Assembly (NCBI GenBank): GCA_900555105.1
Contig: USJP01000131.1
Location: forward strand, 1-5,573
Reading direction: 5' to 3'
Length of the DNA: 5,573 nucleotides
Origin: an uncultured Coriobacteriaceae bacterium
GTDB lineage: Bacteria; Actinomycetota; Coriobacteriia; Coriobacteriales; UMGS124
Below are positions 4,757 to 5,573 of this stretch, piece after piece (within the stretch, counting starts at the first letter, position 1; each line of letters begins with the position of its first letter). The translations under genes were made by a program, and so were the position numbers. The notes beneath the pieces are model-generated. The model was given only the letters and a program-made list of their open reading frames with translations. It ran no database searches and was not told where the DNA came from.

Positions 4757-5573
4757 ATGAGCACCAACGTCAACCGCAGGAGCTTCATCGCAGGCGCAGG
4801 CATGGCGGCAGCCGCAATGGCAACAGTAGGCATTGCTGCAAGTGCTTTCGCCGATGAGGAGAAGCCTGAAGGCTCCGCACCCACCGATGAAAAAGGTGGA
4901 GACGAGGGCATCCATCCTCCCATGATGGCTGAACCCAAATACGCCAGCAAGGATCGCAATGTTTGCTCCGACGGAACACCCGTTGGCACGTGGCGCACGA
5001 AGCCCGAAGCAATCACCGATGTCACCGTTGCAGACGAGGCCGACGTGATTGTCGTTGGCCATGGCTACGCTGGCATCACTGCATGCCGTGAGATTGCCGA
5101 AGAGGGCCACTCGGTCATTCTTCTCGAAAAGCAGTACGAGGACATGTTCCAAGCCATGGGCAACGAAGCCGCCACCGTCAATGCTTCCTATATGCTCGAG
5201 ATTGGAGCGCCCGAGATTGACGTCAACGAGTACTTCACCAACTGGATGATGATGGCCGGCTGGACCGCAAACCCTGACCTCGTCATGAAATTCGCGCAAA
5301 ACTCCGGCGCAAACTCCGACTGGTACTTCGACGTTTGCACGCATGACGAGATTGCATCCGAGACTTCGGTAAAGTACCACTACACCGGCAACTTCCGTTT
5401 CCCTGAAGTCGACGAGGGCTACTACGACAACCTTATCACCGAGATTGGCGGTTATCATTATTACCCCACCGCTTTTGGCATGTACGGCAACGTCAACCAG
5501 ACGATGATTCACCAGCGCAACCGTCAGAAGGCCATCGATGCCGGCGCCCGGTTCTTCTTCAATCGCTGCGCCG
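4757..5573 (+). CDS. Tat-exported FAD-dependent reductase, flavocytochrome c/fumarate reductase-like (3' end missing)
   Basis: The visible 272 residues are the N-terminal part of an FAD_binding_2-family flavoprotein; relatives reduce fumarate, urocanate or other small organic acceptors outside the cytoplasm as the last step of anaerobic respiration. The protein opens with a twin-arginine signal: NRRSFIAG (6-13), an Ala/Gly-rich hydrophobic stretch to about 29, and a probable cleavage site after ASAFA (28-32). A polar linker (about 33-92) follows. The dinucleotide-binding fold starts at ADVIVVGHGYAG (95-106, a GxGxxG loop), with acidic E124 in ILLEKQ placed to bind the FAD ribose. Next is MGNEAATVNAS (134-144), where relatives usually have a GGN...GG loop. 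No haem CxxCH motif and no obvious FMN-binding domain occurs before the FAD domain, so electrons must come from a separate partner or a C-terminal domain beyond the window. The catalytic region lies past the edge, so the substrate is unknown. The LuxR-type membrane regulator upstream is its probable regulator. Confidence 0.9.
   Translation, partial: MSTNVNRRSFIAGAGMAAAAMATVGIAASAFADEEKPEGSAPTDEKGGDEGIHPPMMAEPKYASKDRNVCSDGTPVGTWRTKPEAITDVTVADEADVIVVGHGYAGITACREIAEEGHSVILLEKQYEDMFQAMGNEAATVNASYMLEIGAPEIDVNEYFTNWMMMAGWTANPDLVMKFAQNSGANSDWYFDVCTHDEIASETSVKYHYTGNFRFPEVDEGYYDNLITEIGGYHYYPTAFGMYGNVNQTMIHQRNRQKAIDAGARFFFNRCA

Noticed and set aside
4667..5512. 281-residue open frame on the minus strand opposite the reductase
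   Set aside because: It has no recognisable motif and lies opposite a clear Tat signal and FAD-binding fold; it is an antisense shadow.

Overview
The window looks like a piece of a GC-rich anaerobic actinobacterial genome, most likely class Coriobacteriia, family Eggerthellaceae (the Eggerthella, Slackia, Gordonibacter and Adlercreutzia type). This is inferred from gene content. A 12-helix membrane protein ending in a LuxR-type DNA-binding domain sits directly upstream of a Tat-exported FAD reductase, a pairing that recurs many times in that family. A TorD-type chaperone for molybdoenzymes and a SEC-C-tagged methionine aminopeptidase lie beside it. No species can be named from the sequence alone. 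All recognised genes are on the + strand.

Bases 1-1840 look like the tail of a respiratory molybdoenzyme (DMSO-reductase-family) locus. They hold the last 17 codons of an unidentified gene, an unnamed 245-residue protein built from two related winged-helix-like units, and a 286-residue TorD-family chaperone. The catalytic molybdoenzyme itself is not in the window, so the link rests on TorD.

Bases 1841-2998 carry a housekeeping gene, type I methionine aminopeptidase (map), with an N-terminal SEC-C zinc motif and all metal-binding residues. It ends in a strong intrinsic terminator at 2964-2998. A 201-base gene-free stretch before it has several short inverted repeats but no identifiable RNA gene.

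Bases 2999-5573 form a sensor/effector pair. The LuxR-type membrane regulator starts at a TTG codon chosen by a near-perfect ribosome binding site. Its promoter has a consensus -10 hexamer embedded in three copies of a TGGCTAT element. After 140 bases comes the N-terminal 272 residues of a Tat-secreted FAD-dependent reductase related to flavocytochrome c/fumarate reductase, cut off by the window edge. The likely logic is that the regulator senses a small molecule at the membrane and switches on the extracytoplasmic reductase that uses that molecule, or a relative of it, as electron acceptor. The substrate cannot be read from this sequence.

The regulator gene is visibly less GC-rich than map (about 50-55% versus about 70% in the 60-base stretches counted), consistent with an accessory module next to a core gene. 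No CRISPR array, tRNA, rRNA, insertion sequence or phage gene was seen.
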